A stretch of DNA of 53,575 bases from Deltaproteobacteria bacterium (GTDB lineage Bacteria; Myxococcota_A; UBA796; SXON01), in the NCBI GenBank assembly GCA_947490345.1, contig CANLGL010000031.1, positions 1 to 53,575 on the forward strand, written 5' to 3'. Shown here piece by piece: positions 8,166 to 16,538 of the stretch. Made by a program: the position numbers and the translations under genes. Positions within the stretch are counted from its first letter, which is position 1, and every line of letters starts with the position of its first letter. A model generated the notes under the pieces. That model worked only from the letters and a program-made list of their open reading frames with translations. It did not search any database and was not told the DNA's origin.

Positions 8166-8852
8166 TCACCGCAACGCCTCGAAAAGCGCCGCCACCTCGG
8201 CCTCACCGTCGCCCGCGGAGCCCACGGTGTCGCGCACCTCGTCGGCCACCAGCTCGCGAAAGCGCACCCGCCCCCGGTGGACGAAGGCCTTGAGCTGGGG
8301 GAGGCTCATGCCGCTCTCAGCCGCCGCTTCCCGATACGACGGTGCCGTCTCGGCTCCGAAGAACCGCGCCAATTGCTCGAAGCCGCCGACCCGCTGCCCG
8401 GTCTCGTACTCGCTCCGGAGCCGGGCCAGCGCCCGCTCCATGACGCCGACCGCCCACGCCCGGTCAAAGGCGGCGTCCGGGCCCTCGGCGCCGTCGGCGT
8501 GACGCTCCAAGAGCGCGGTGTCCATCACCACGAAGCGTGCACCGCCGCCGCGCTTCTGGGCGCGCCCGGCTTCGAGTCGGCGGAGGTGGTGATGTGCAGC
8601 GCACCCCTTCAGCCAGCTGCGAAAGCGCCCACGGTCGGGACCGGTGGGGAACGAAGCCGCGCCCGAGGACAGCTCGGCGAGCAGCTCCTGCGTCAGCTCT
8701 TCCGCGTCTTCGGCGCTGGCGCCACGCGCTCGCAGGTACACCCACACCGGCTGCCAGTACAAGCTCAGAAGCTCCTGCAACGCAGGCGGCGCCGTGCTTC
8801 CGGAGGCGTGCGCCCGATTGACGAGCGTCCAGCGTGTGGCGGGGAAGGACAT
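8166..8852 (-). CDS. ECF-like RNA polymerase sigma factor
   Basis: A 228-residue protein with sigma-70 region 2 (LLSLYWQPVWVYLRARG, ASAEDAEELTQELLAEL, then RFRSWLKGCAAHHHLRR) and a region 4 helix-turn-helix (SYREAAAESGMSLPQLKAFVHRGRVRFRELV). The TRWTLV start and the shape of region 2 are like the ECF-like sigma factors common in Planctomycetes and myxobacteria, which are frequently encoded beside Ser/Thr kinases. No anti-sigma factor is visible, and the kinase starting seven bases downstream is the likeliest control partner. It follows the ceramidase-like gene by 12 bases, so it may belong to the same transcript. Confidence 0.85.
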   Translation of the reverse strand: MSFPATRWTLVNRAHASGSTAPPALQELLSLYWQPVWVYLRARGASAEDAEELTQELLAELSSGAASFPTGPDRGRFRSWLKGCAAHHHLRRLEAGRAQKRGGGARFVVMDTALLERHADGAEGPDAAFDRAWAVGVMERALARLRSEYETGQRVGGFEQLARFFGAETAPSYREAAAESGMSLPQLKAFVHRGRVRFRELVADEVRDTVGSAGDGEAEVAALFEALR

Positions 8853-8864
8853 GGTCAGCCGGTG

Positions 8865-10637
8865 CTACTCCGCCAGCTCCACGAACGCGCCCAGCACCAG
8901 GTCGCCGAAGCTGGCGGTGCAGGAGTTGGTCTCTTCGTAGTGGTCGCCCTGTTCGGTGGTGACGTCCACCCAGGTGTTGAAGTCGGGACCGGGGACGATG
9001 TAGCCGCAGTAGGCGTTGGTGATGCCGAGGGGAAACTTGTAGGTTCCAGGAAGCAGATCGATGATGGGCGTCGGTTTGTCCGCGCTGACCAGGTACGGCG
9101 CCGCGTGGGCGTGCAGGCAGTCGCAGACGCCGTCGCATTCGACGCCGTCTCCGTCGCAATCGCTGGCCATGGTCACCCGCTCCTCGTCCTTGCACTCCGT
9201 GCTCCAGTCCAGGCCGGCGCAGTCGTCATCCACCTGCACCCAGCGTTTGTCGCCGGGGCGGAGCGCGGCGTCGACCATCGCGGGCTCGTCGGGCACGCCC
9301 CAGAAGAGCTCAGGGAAAAGCTCACCCGGCGCGGAGCCGAGGGTAACCGGACCCATCTCGACCACCCACGTGGCCGCCGGCACGCAGCCGAAGACGTCGG
9401 AGTTGATGCCAAAGCCGGGGCAATCCGAGGTCTGGTCGACGTAGCTGTCGGGCGTGTCGAGCAGCCCAAGCTGAAACGCCAGCTTGAAGGAGATGTTGTC
9501 CACCGGCACCAGGTATTCGACTTTCCGCACGCGGATCTTGTCCCACGCCTGGGTGTCGGTGAGCGAGGCCTGAGAGGCCTGCGCCAAGAGGGTGCCCCAC
9601 ATGCGGACGAACTCAAAGCCGCCCGTGTTGAACCACTCCGGCTCGCCGGTACCGGTCAGCACGCGGGCGCCGGCCTCGTCGACGGTGGGAATGGTGGCGC
9701 CGAGGGCCGACTGCATGCCGCCGAGGGCGCCGCTCAAGAAAACCGTCGTGCCGCCGTCGGTGCCGTCGATCCAATCGCGCATCACCCCCGGGTAGTCGGA
9801 GCTGAGCGAGTTGTGGTCGGAGTCGCTGACCTCCGGATGGCCCGACGCACTCACGATGGTGGCGACGCGGCCGTCGGCTCCGTCAAAGCCCATTGTCAGG
9901 ACCTGACCGGCGGTGATGAGCGGGTCGCGGATGTCGTTGATGCCGCCCTCGATGCTGGCGTCGGGGTTGATGCCGCCGAAGGGCACGCCGTTGAATTCTG
10001 GCGCCGACATGTCGGCCACGCCAACCGTCGGGGACACCGCTACCATCGAGCTTGCAGCGGTCTCCACCGTGTCGTGGATCGCGGCCACCACTGACTCCAA
10101 GAACTCCTGGTCGGCGCCGCTGGTGACCTCGTCCAAGCCCCAGATGCCGACGGTGTCGACGCTCGAATGCGCATGCGACGCGGAGATCAAAAGCCGATCG
10201 CGGTCGAAGCCGTCCAGCGCCACGAGGTCCCGCGCGTCGCGACAGCGATTCTCCAGCACGCCGATGGCATCGACGCCGACGAAGGCCACGTACTCGCCGT
10301 TGAGCGCGAGGACGACCGCACCGACCGTCAACGCGTCGTGGATATCGAGCGCGGGGCGAGGGGAGCCGAACCCGGCGAGGAAGAGCGCGTCGAAGTGGCG
10401 GTCGCCGTCGACGTCGTCGTAAGGCTCGGTGCACCGGGCGTTGGTCATGTCCGGGTCGGCGTCGCACCCGTCAAACTGGTTGTCGCCGTCGAGGTCCTGG
10501 AAGGTCTCCTCGATCACCGGGGTGACGTCGATCCGCGCCGCGCCCACGTAGAGCTGGCCGTCGTCCAACAGCGGCATGCCGTAGGGCGGCTCGGCCGGGA
10601 CGTCTTCCGGGCAGCCGAGGAGAAGGGCAAGGATCAT
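8865..10637 (-). CDS. Neutral ceramidase-like lipoprotein
   Basis: A 590-residue protein. From ATG 10637 the N-terminus is MILALLLGC, a lipoprotein signal with Cys at position 9, so I prefer this start to one 14 codons upstream. The core resembles the N-terminal domain of neutral/alkaline ceramidases, zinc amidases that split the N-acyl chain from ceramide: YVGAARIDVTP, LISASHAHSSVDTVG (zinc-type His pair), SASGHPEVSDSDHNSLSSDY. Two calcium-binding-like Asp repeats are inserted early (DLDGDNQFDG and DDVDGDRHFDA), and a Cys-rich Asp repeat occurs near residue 500. The family match is at motif level; the active-site residues diverge from the classical enzyme, so amidohydrolase activity on another lipid or amide is equally possible. 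It is probably anchored on the outer membrane or periplasmic face. Confidence 0.7.
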   Translation of the reverse strand: MILALLLGCPEDVPAEPPYGMPLLDDGQLYVGAARIDVTPVIEETFQDLDGDNQFDGCDADPDMTNARCTEPYDDVDGDRHFDALFLAGFGSPRPALDIHDALTVGAVVLALNGEYVAFVGVDAIGVLENRCRDARDLVALDGFDRDRLLISASHAHSSVDTVGIWGLDEVTSGADQEFLESVVAAIHDTVETAASSMVAVSPTVGVADMSAPEFNGVPFGGINPDASIEGGINDIRDPLITAGQVLTMGFDGADGRVATIVSASGHPEVSDSDHNSLSSDYPGVMRDWIDGTDGGTTVFLSGALGGMQSALGATIPTVDEAGARVLTGTGEPEWFNTGGFEFVRMWGTLLAQASQASLTDTQAWDKIRVRKVEYLVPVDNISFKLAFQLGLLDTPDSYVDQTSDCPGFGINSDVFGCVPAATWVVEMGPVTLGSAPGELFPELFWGVPDEPAMVDAALRPGDKRWVQVDDDCAGLDWSTECKDEERVTMASDCDGDGVECDGVCDCLHAHAAPYLVSADKPTPIIDLLPGTYKFPLGITNAYCGYIVPGPDFNTWVDVTTEQGDHYEETNSCTASFGDLVLGAFVELAE

Positions 10638-10704
10638 GAGCGGCTCCGGGTGCGCGGGGCTTAACGCCGTCGTCCCCACGCGGGGCGCGGTTAGTCGCCC
10701 CTGC

Positions 10705-12483
10705 GTGACCCGCCCTCGCCAGGAACTCGTCGTCTACCTGCTCGTGGCGGTGCTCGGCGTGCTGCCAGCGCTGTTGCAGCCCCTGGCGATGGTGGGCGAC
10801 GGCGTGGATGCCTTCGGCACGTGGTGGTTCTTCGACTGGATCCGCCTCTGCATCGAGAACCTGGGCGATCCCTCGACGACGCGGTTCTTCTTCTGGCCCC
10901 ACGGCAAGGACAACTTCGCGCATACCGGCAACAACTTTGTCGACGCGGTCCTGTCGGTGCCGTTGCAGTGGGTGCTTGGGGCGCGGTACCAGCCCTTCTG
11001 GGTCGTGGTCGTGCTTTTGGGCAACGCGCTGACCTTCCGGCCCTTCGCCAGGCTGGTCCTCGGCGACGACGATCGGGCCTTCGCCGCGACGCTCTTGTGG
11101 TTGGTGAACCCGTACGCCCTGTTCGAGATCACCGCCGGCCGCCCCACGCAGGCCTTCTTGTGGTTTGTGCCCGCGGTGCCCTACTTCCTGATCCTCGTCG
11201 CCAGACATGGACGTCGGCGTGACGTCTTCTGGCTCGGCGCGGCCTGTGCGTTGGTGGGGTGGAGCTACTGGTACCAGTCCTTCTTCGTGGCGCTCCTTTT
11301 GCTCCCAGTGGTGCTGGCCGAGCTGCGCGCGGCGCCGTCCCGCCGGCAGGCGCTTTTGATGTGGAGCGCCGCGTTGGCGGTCGCGGTGCTCATCGTCGCG
11401 CCGGCGGCGATCCCGATGGCGCGGCTGTGGTCGAGCGGCGGCACCCCGGGCGGCGTGCCGACGGCGCAGTCGATCTTCGCGCTCCCCGGCGGCATCGGGA
11501 ACAGCGTCGGCGAAGAGCTGTACGGCCTGTCGCTCATGGAACAGTACGGGGCGCGGCTATTGACCAACCTCACCTGGGCGCTGCCGATTGCCTGGGCCAT
11601 CTTCCGCCGGCGGTTGCCGTGGCGCTGGTGGGTCGGCGCCGCCTTGTGCGTCGCCATCGGCCTCGGCCCTGGCATCCGGCTGGGGGAGCAGCTGGTCGTC
11701 AACGTGCCGTACATGGTGCTGTACCGCTACGTGCCCTTCTTCAATCGGCTGTGGTTCCCCTACCGTTTTGTGTCCTGCGTCTTCCTGGTCGCCGCCCTCG
11801 GGATCGCCGCCGCCTTGCCCGCGGCGCGTGTGCGCCTCGCTGCGGTCTTGCTCGCGGTCGTCGGCCTTGCCGAGCAGACCCGCAACGCGGCGTGGCCGTT
11901 CACCTGGCACGATGTCCGCTGCCCGGAGCTCCTCGTAGAAGCTGGGAAAGAGGGGGGCGCGCTCGTCTTTTTGCCCTTCCGCATCCAGCACGACGGGCTC
12001 ATCTGGCAGACCTTCTTCAGGCTGCCCACCTTCGGCGGTATGGGGGAGTCGGCGCCGGTCTTGTGGCCGAAGCAGTTCAAACGGCAGCTCTCCACGCCCG
12101 CGGCGCAAGCGCTGCGGATGGCGTCCACCGGTCGCGACCCGATGCCTCAGTTGCCGCCGGGCTCGTGGGTGCCTCTCACCTCGCATGGTTTCCGGTGGGT
12201 GGCGCTACGCCGCGACCTGGTCCACATCGAGCAGATGCACCTCCCCAGCATCCCCGAGCCCGGCGAAGCGGTGGGCCGACTCACGACGCTTCTAGGGCCG
12301 CCGGTAGGAGTCGACGGGGGCGTGGTCCTGTGGGACCTCAAGGGCGGATGGTCGCCGTCAGCGGCGTTCTTGCCTACCGCCTACAACCTCTCTGACGAAG
12401 GGTGGACGCCCGCCGGTGCGCCGGAATGGTCCTCCCGCCTCGCCGAGCAGGGCCGGCAGGGCCGCCCCGACGGTGGGAATTGA
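10705..12483 (+). CDS. Polytopic membrane protein, GT-C-like, paralogue of the gene at 3885
   Basis: A 592-residue protein from GTG 10705, with about a dozen hydrophobic segments over residues 1-395 and a soluble C-terminal part. Key shared blocks with the paralogue at 3885 are GTWWFFDW, NNFVDAVLSVPLQ, LLGNALTF, LVNPYALFEITAGRPTQAF and WSYWYQS, in the same order. The C-terminal part lacks the Ala/Glu-rich tail of the other copy. It is divergent from the ceramidase-like gene (67-bp gap), and its stop overlaps the following lipoprotein gene by 4 nt (TTGA). Sugar transfer from a polyprenyl carrier is the family-level guess only. Confidence 0.65.
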   Translation: MTRPRQELVVYLLVAVLGVLPALLQPLAMVGDGVDAFGTWWFFDWIRLCIENLGDPSTTRFFFWPHGKDNFAHTGNNFVDAVLSVPLQWVLGARYQPFWVVVVLLGNALTFRPFARLVLGDDDRAFAATLLWLVNPYALFEITAGRPTQAFLWFVPAVPYFLILVARHGRRRDVFWLGAACALVGWSYWYQSFFVALLLLPVVLAELRAAPSRRQALLMWSAALAVAVLIVAPAAIPMARLWSSGGTPGGVPTAQSIFALPGGIGNSVGEELYGLSLMEQYGARLLTNLTWALPIAWAIFRRRLPWRWWVGAALCVAIGLGPGIRLGEQLVVNVPYMVLYRYVPFFNRLWFPYRFVSCVFLVAALGIAAALPAARVRLAAVLLAVVGLAEQTRNAAWPFTWHDVRCPELLVEAGKEGGALVFLPFRIQHDGLIWQTFFRLPTFGGMGESAPVLWPKQFKRQLSTPAAQALRMASTGRDPMPQLPPGSWVPLTSHGFRWVALRRDLVHIEQMHLPSIPEPGEAVGRLTTLLGPPVGVDGGVVLWDLKGGWSPSAAFLPTAYNLSDEGWTPAGAPEWSSRLAEQGRQGRPDGGN

Positions 12484-13235
12484 TCCTCTTCCTGCTGGCC
12501 TGCTCGGAGCCCTCTGTGGCCGATGCGCTGGCTGCGGCGTGGGAGAGCGGCGACGCCAGCGCTTGCGCGGCGATGGGGCCCAAACATCGTGACACGTGTG
12601 AGCTCGGACTCGGCTCCCGACGCGATCGGGTCTTGCACGCAGAGCTATGTCTCGCGCTTCCCGAGGCCGGGGCGGCCGCTCCCGAGTGTTGGTTTCGCGT
12701 GGCCGAACTGGCCATCGCGGGCGGCGAACCCGAGGTGGCGCTGGCCGCGTGTCCCAAGGCGGGTCGTTACGCCAAGGACTGCGGCCGCCATCTATGGCAA
12801 TCCACGTTTCGGGCCAATCCCGTCGCTGGCCGCGCGCTCCTCCCCCGACTGGCCGCCGCGCTCCCCGAGCATGCCGCGGCCTTCGACCCCCAAAGCGAGA
12901 TGATCCGCGCCCAGGAGTGGAAGTTCAGCCTGCGCGATCGCGACGACATCTCGGCCGTCGACTGCACCGGCGACGTCGCGTGCCAGAAGGTGGTCCGCGA
13001 CCTGGTCACCGACCGCTGGCGCGCCGCCGCCGCCGGCACCGACGCCCAGCACTGGTGCGAGCTGGACAAGCGGGGCTTGGAGCCCGACGAGGGCGACCCG
13101 CTCATCTCGGTCTGGCTGCGCATTCCCGCGGGCGCCGCGGACGCTCGGAGCACCGGGATCCACGAGTCCTGCACCGGTGAGGACCATGGGCCGGCCGGGC
13201 GTCGTGGGGGTGGGAAGCGGATGCAGGCTCGGTAG
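12480..13235 (+). CDS. Cys-rich predicted lipoprotein, unknown function
   Basis: A 251-residue protein from TTG 12480, overlapping the previous stop by 4 nt. The N-terminus LILFLLAC is a lipoprotein signal with the lipidated Cys near position 8. The rest holds many Cys spaced through helical repeats (ASACAAMG, DTCELGLG, AELCLALPEAG, PECWFRVAELA, ALAACPKAG, KDCGRHLW), which suggests a disulfide-linked helical repeat protein, possibly Sel1/TPR-like. No catalytic motif is recognised. The coupling suggests that it acts with the upstream membrane protein at the envelope. Confidence 0.6.
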   Translation: MILFLLACSEPSVADALAAAWESGDASACAAMGPKHRDTCELGLGSRRDRVLHAELCLALPEAGAAAPECWFRVAELAIAGGEPEVALAACPKAGRYAKDCGRHLWQSTFRANPVAGRALLPRLAAALPEHAAAFDPQSEMIRAQEWKFSLRDRDDISAVDCTGDVACQKVVRDLVTDRWRAAAAGTDAQHWCELDKRGLEPDEGDPLISVWLRIPAGAADARSTGIHESCTGEDHGPAGRRGGGKRMQAR

Positions 13236-13296
13236 GGAAAGCGGCGGGCGTGCCGCTCACCGCGGGCGCCGCTCCCTCCCGGTCGCCCAACGCGGC

Positions 13297-14118
13297 TCAG
13301 CGCCTCGTGAAGGTCCACGTCCGCGTCTCGGTCTGGGTACTCTCGATCACGTTTTTTCCGACGTGGCCGGACACGCGGGTGGTGCGCTCGACGTTGAGCC
13401 GTCGCGGCCGAAGATCATCCGCCTCCGTCACCAGGTTCAGGACCGCGTCCTGGGCGAGCGAATCGACCACCATTCCTGGTGGCCCGCCCTGGCTGGCGCT
13501 CACCGAGCGGGTGTGGTCCGCCACGGCGATCGCAAGGTCGCTGGGATTGAGTCGGGACCGCAGCACGAACGACTCGCACGTCGACGCCCCGCCGTACGCG
13601 CACGGCACCGGCCCTTCGTACACGCGCGACGCGTCGTTCTGGACCTCGCGACCGCCGAGCTGGGCGAGCGGCGTCTTGAGCACGAGGCTGTCGGGCTGGC
13701 CGCGTACCAGGGTTCCGCCCCGCCAGATCGTTACCAGGCCGTCCCACCAGTCGCTGGCGGCGCGGCGCGGCACGGAGGCGTCGAGCACCTCGACGATCGC
13801 ACCGGTGGCATCGAGTCGGAAGGCGGGGGCGGCGGCAGCGGCGCTCGCGTTGGTTCCCTCCTTGATGTCGTTGGCCGGCAGCCCCGTGGTCCCGGCGGTT
13901 TTGTAGTCCGACGCGCGCACCTGGAGGGCTGCAGCGGTTCCTGACACGCTCATCGTCCAGCTCGACGTGGTGCGGGCGGTGTAGGCGTTTCCGGTGGCCG
14001 CCCGCGAGGACGTCCGTTCGAAGCTGACGGCCCAGACGTCGCCCGGCGCCCATGCGAACGTGGGCGTGATCCGGTCGGCGGCAAGGGCGTTGGCGAGGGT
14101 GAACAGGAGCGGGAGCAT
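13297..14118 (-). CDS. Secreted protein, unknown function
   Basis: A 273-residue protein with a signal peptide (MLPLLFTLANALA, cleavage before ADR). A GTG two codons earlier (14124) is an alternative start. The mature part is mostly beta-strand by pattern, with one Cys pair (PCAYGGASTCESF) and repeated short Thr/Arg-rich strands. I recognise no family. It lies alone on the minus strand between two plus-strand genes, convergent with the lipoprotein gene and about 30 bp from the divergent membrane protein start. Confidence 0.6.
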   Translation of the reverse strand: MLPLLFTLANALAADRITPTFAWAPGDVWAVSFERTSSRAATGNAYTARTTSSWTMSVSGTAAALQVRASDYKTAGTTGLPANDIKEGTNASAAAAAPAFRLDATGAIVEVLDASVPRRAASDWWDGLVTIWRGGTLVRGQPDSLVLKTPLAQLGGREVQNDASRVYEGPVPCAYGGASTCESFVLRSRLNPSDLAIAVADHTRSVSASQGGPPGMVVDSLAQDAVLNLVTEADDLRPRRLNVERTTRVSGHVGKNVIESTQTETRTWTFTRR

Positions 14119-14148
14119 CGGCACGGCTTAATCGATTACCCTACGAGC

Positions 14149-15732
14149 ATGCCGCGCTCGGTTCGACCGTTGAGGCTGGGCGCGCGGCACATCGCCTCAG
14201 TGGTCCTCGGCGCGGGTTCCCTGGTGTTCACCGGGCATCAGCTCTGGGTCGCCCGGTCGGCGGGGCTACCGCCCGCGCCGATTCCGACCTTCGACGTCGC
14301 CGATTACGTGGTGCGAGCGCACGCTTGGGCGGCTGTCTGGCGTTCGCCGTCGCTTGAGTCCTTTTGGACACTGGCGACCGAGGTCGATCCGCACCCGGCT
14401 CTGCACCCGGCGCTGCTCGGACTCGTGCTCGCGATCGGCGACCATGCGCCCGCCGTCGAGGGCGCGTGGGCGCTCGCGCTGGCGGCTGTTGGTCTCGGAA
14501 TGGTGGCCGTCCTCAGCGGGCTGGTAGATGGAAAGGCCGGCATTGCGGCGGGGTGTGTCGCCGGGGCCGTCCTCTCAGCGGGCTTGCTATGGGAGTCGAT
14601 GGTCACGGCGCCGATGACCGAGCCCCTCGCGTGGGTGTTGGTCGCCGGCGCTGTTGCAGCGTTCCTCCTGGCCGGCGACCGAGCGTGGAGTCTTCTCGTG
14701 GCTGGCGCGCTCGCGGTCGCTGCCGGCGCGACGAGATTCAACCTCTTGCCTACGCTCCTTGTCGGCCTGATTTTCGCCACGGCTTTCGAGCGCCACCGGT
14801 CGTGGTCGGCGCGGCTCGCGCGGTGTGCGGCCCTGGTCCTCCCCTGCGTTGTCGTGGTCGGTGCGCTCGCCGTCCTCTCGCCGGACTACCTCGCCGGGCT
14901 TCGCCGCTTCTTCACCAACGTCGACTCCTCCATCCCCCCCCTGAGCCTCGCCAATCTCCAGTGGTTCTTCGGCGCCTGGGTCCGCCAGGTCTTCGGCACC
15001 GTTCCCGTCTCGCTCGCCGCGGCGGCCGTCGTGATCGCCTCGCTGTTCGCGCGCACGCGCCCAGGCGCCAACGCCGCTGCCGATCTCCCCCTCTTCACGG
15101 TCGCCCTGGTCGGCCTGGGGAGCCTGCTCGCGCATCCATTCAAGCTCGACCGGAATCTCTTCGTCTTCGTCCCGCTCGTCTACCTCCTGGTCATCCTGCC
15201 GCTGGCCCGCATCGCGATCGGCACCATCGCTCGGTGGGTCTTCTGTCTCGGCGGCATCGTGGCCCTCGTGGGTTTTGAGCGGGCGACCGAAGGGCTTACC
15301 ACCGAGCGCTACTACTCCGACGACCGCCACGTGCAGCACGCCCTGGAGGCGGTGGCCGACGCGGCAGAGCACGCCGACACCGTGGTCCTCGTCGGCGCCC
15401 ACAAGGACCTGTCGGTCGCGGTGGTCACCTACTGGCTGCGTCGCGACGGCTACGCTGGAACCATCGTCGAACAGCCCGCCTATCCGCCCGCCTGCAACAC
15501 GGACCGCGGCGAGGCGCTCGAGGCTTGCCACCCGACCATGGTCGCGACCTACGCCGGCTCTCCGCGGGTGGTCGTGGTGACCGTGGCCGACAGCGGAGCC
15601 AAGTCGAGGGGCCGCCACAAGTGGGCGAGCGACGCCTGGGACGAGGTCGAAGCCTACCTCGTGCCGCGCGGCTACCGGGGTGCGGAGGTGGCCGTCCGGG
15701 CAGCGGGGCTGAGGCTGCGCGTATATCGGTAG
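14149..15732 (+). CDS. GT39-like polytopic membrane protein
   Basis: A 527-residue protein with about ten membrane segments between residues 15 and 390. After the first segment comes an Asp-containing loop (TFDVADYVVRAHAW, then EVDPHPALHPALLG), a layout common in GT39/PMT-like transferases that use polyprenyl-phosphate sugars at the outer face. The last 140 residues are soluble (GAHKDLSVAVVTYW; Cys pair PACNTDRGEALEAC). It is followed after four bases by truB, probably in the same transcript. Precise activity unknown. Confidence 0.6.
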   Translation: MPRSVRPLRLGARHIASVVLGAGSLVFTGHQLWVARSAGLPPAPIPTFDVADYVVRAHAWAAVWRSPSLESFWTLATEVDPHPALHPALLGLVLAIGDHAPAVEGAWALALAAVGLGMVAVLSGLVDGKAGIAAGCVAGAVLSAGLLWESMVTAPMTEPLAWVLVAGAVAAFLLAGDRAWSLLVAGALAVAAGATRFNLLPTLLVGLIFATAFERHRSWSARLARCAALVLPCVVVVGALAVLSPDYLAGLRRFFTNVDSSIPPLSLANLQWFFGAWVRQVFGTVPVSLAAAAVVIASLFARTRPGANAAADLPLFTVALVGLGSLLAHPFKLDRNLFVFVPLVYLLVILPLARIAIGTIARWVFCLGGIVALVGFERATEGLTTERYYSDDRHVQHALEAVADAAEHADTVVLVGAHKDLSVAVVTYWLRRDGYAGTIVEQPAYPPACNTDRGEALEACHPTMVATYAGSPRVVVVTVADSGAKSRGRHKWASDAWDEVEAYLVPRGYRGAEVAVRAAGLRLRVYR

Positions 15733-15736
15733 CCGC

Positions 15737-16468
15737 GTGATCCTCAGCCTCGACAAGCCCGCCGGCTGGACGCCCCTCGAAGCGCTTGACGATCTCCGCT
15801 CCCGCACGCCGGCGCTCGCAGACGAGGCGATGGTGTACGCCGGTCGCCTCGACCCGATGGCGGAGGGGCTGCTCCTCGTGCTCACCGGCGAGGATCGATT
15901 CGCGCTCGATCTCCACCTCGCCCACGACAAGGAGTACGTCGCCACCGTGCTCTTCGGGGTCGGCAGCGACACCCACGACGCCCTGGGCCGCTTGCATCCC
16001 GGCTCGCCGCCGGACGCCGTCGCGTGCGCCGCAGCCGTGGCCGATCTGGTCGGCGCGCACGAGCTGCCGTTGCCGGTCTGGTCGGCCTATCGGGTGCAAG
16101 GGCGGCCGTTGTGGTCCTGGGCCCGCGACTCCCGCCTGAGCGAGATTACCGTCCCCCGCCGCACGATGACGGTCAGCGCCCTCACCCTCGGCGAGGTGCG
16201 TCCCAGCACGCTTGCGGAGCTGTTGCCGGACATTCAGAACCGAATCGAGCGGGTGAGGGGCGATTTCCGCCAGACCGCGGCGTTGGCGGACTGGGTGCGG
16301 CTCGCCGAACGCGACCCGCGTTTGGTTCTCGCTCGGGCCACCCTCTCGGTGGCCAGCGGCACCTACGTCCGCGCCCTGGCCCATGACCTCGGTGCGCGGC
16401 TGGGGTGCGGCGCCCTCCTTCTGTGCCTGCGCCGCACGCGCGTGGGGCCATTCACGCTCCACGAGTAG
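15737..16468 (+). CDS. truB: TruB-family tRNA pseudouridine synthase
   Basis: A 243-residue enzyme, short for the family because it lacks the usual C-terminal PUA domain. LDKPAGWTPLEAL matches the family's N-terminal strand, and YAGRLDPMAEGLLLVLTG contains the catalytic Asp (Asp39). KEYVATVLFGVGSDTHDALG and ASGTYVRALAHDLGARLG match the later family motifs. TruB converts U55 in the T-loop of tRNA to pseudouridine in the cytoplasm. The GTG start follows the previous stop by four bases. It is not beside rbfA or infB as in many genomes, and its motifs diverge somewhat, so it could be a paralogue. Confidence 0.85.
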   Translation: MILSLDKPAGWTPLEALDDLRSRTPALADEAMVYAGRLDPMAEGLLLVLTGEDRFALDLHLAHDKEYVATVLFGVGSDTHDALGRLHPGSPPDAVACAAAVADLVGAHELPLPVWSAYRVQGRPLWSWARDSRLSEITVPRRTMTVSALTLGEVRPSTLAELLPDIQNRIERVRGDFRQTAALADWVRLAERDPRLVLARATLSVASGTYVRALAHDLGARLGCGALLLCLRRTRVGPFTLHE

Positions 16469-16538
16469 CATCTACGTGATCCCACGCTTGCCCTCGGTAG
16501 GTCGGGGGATAGCTTCCCACCAACCCTACTGGAGACAT

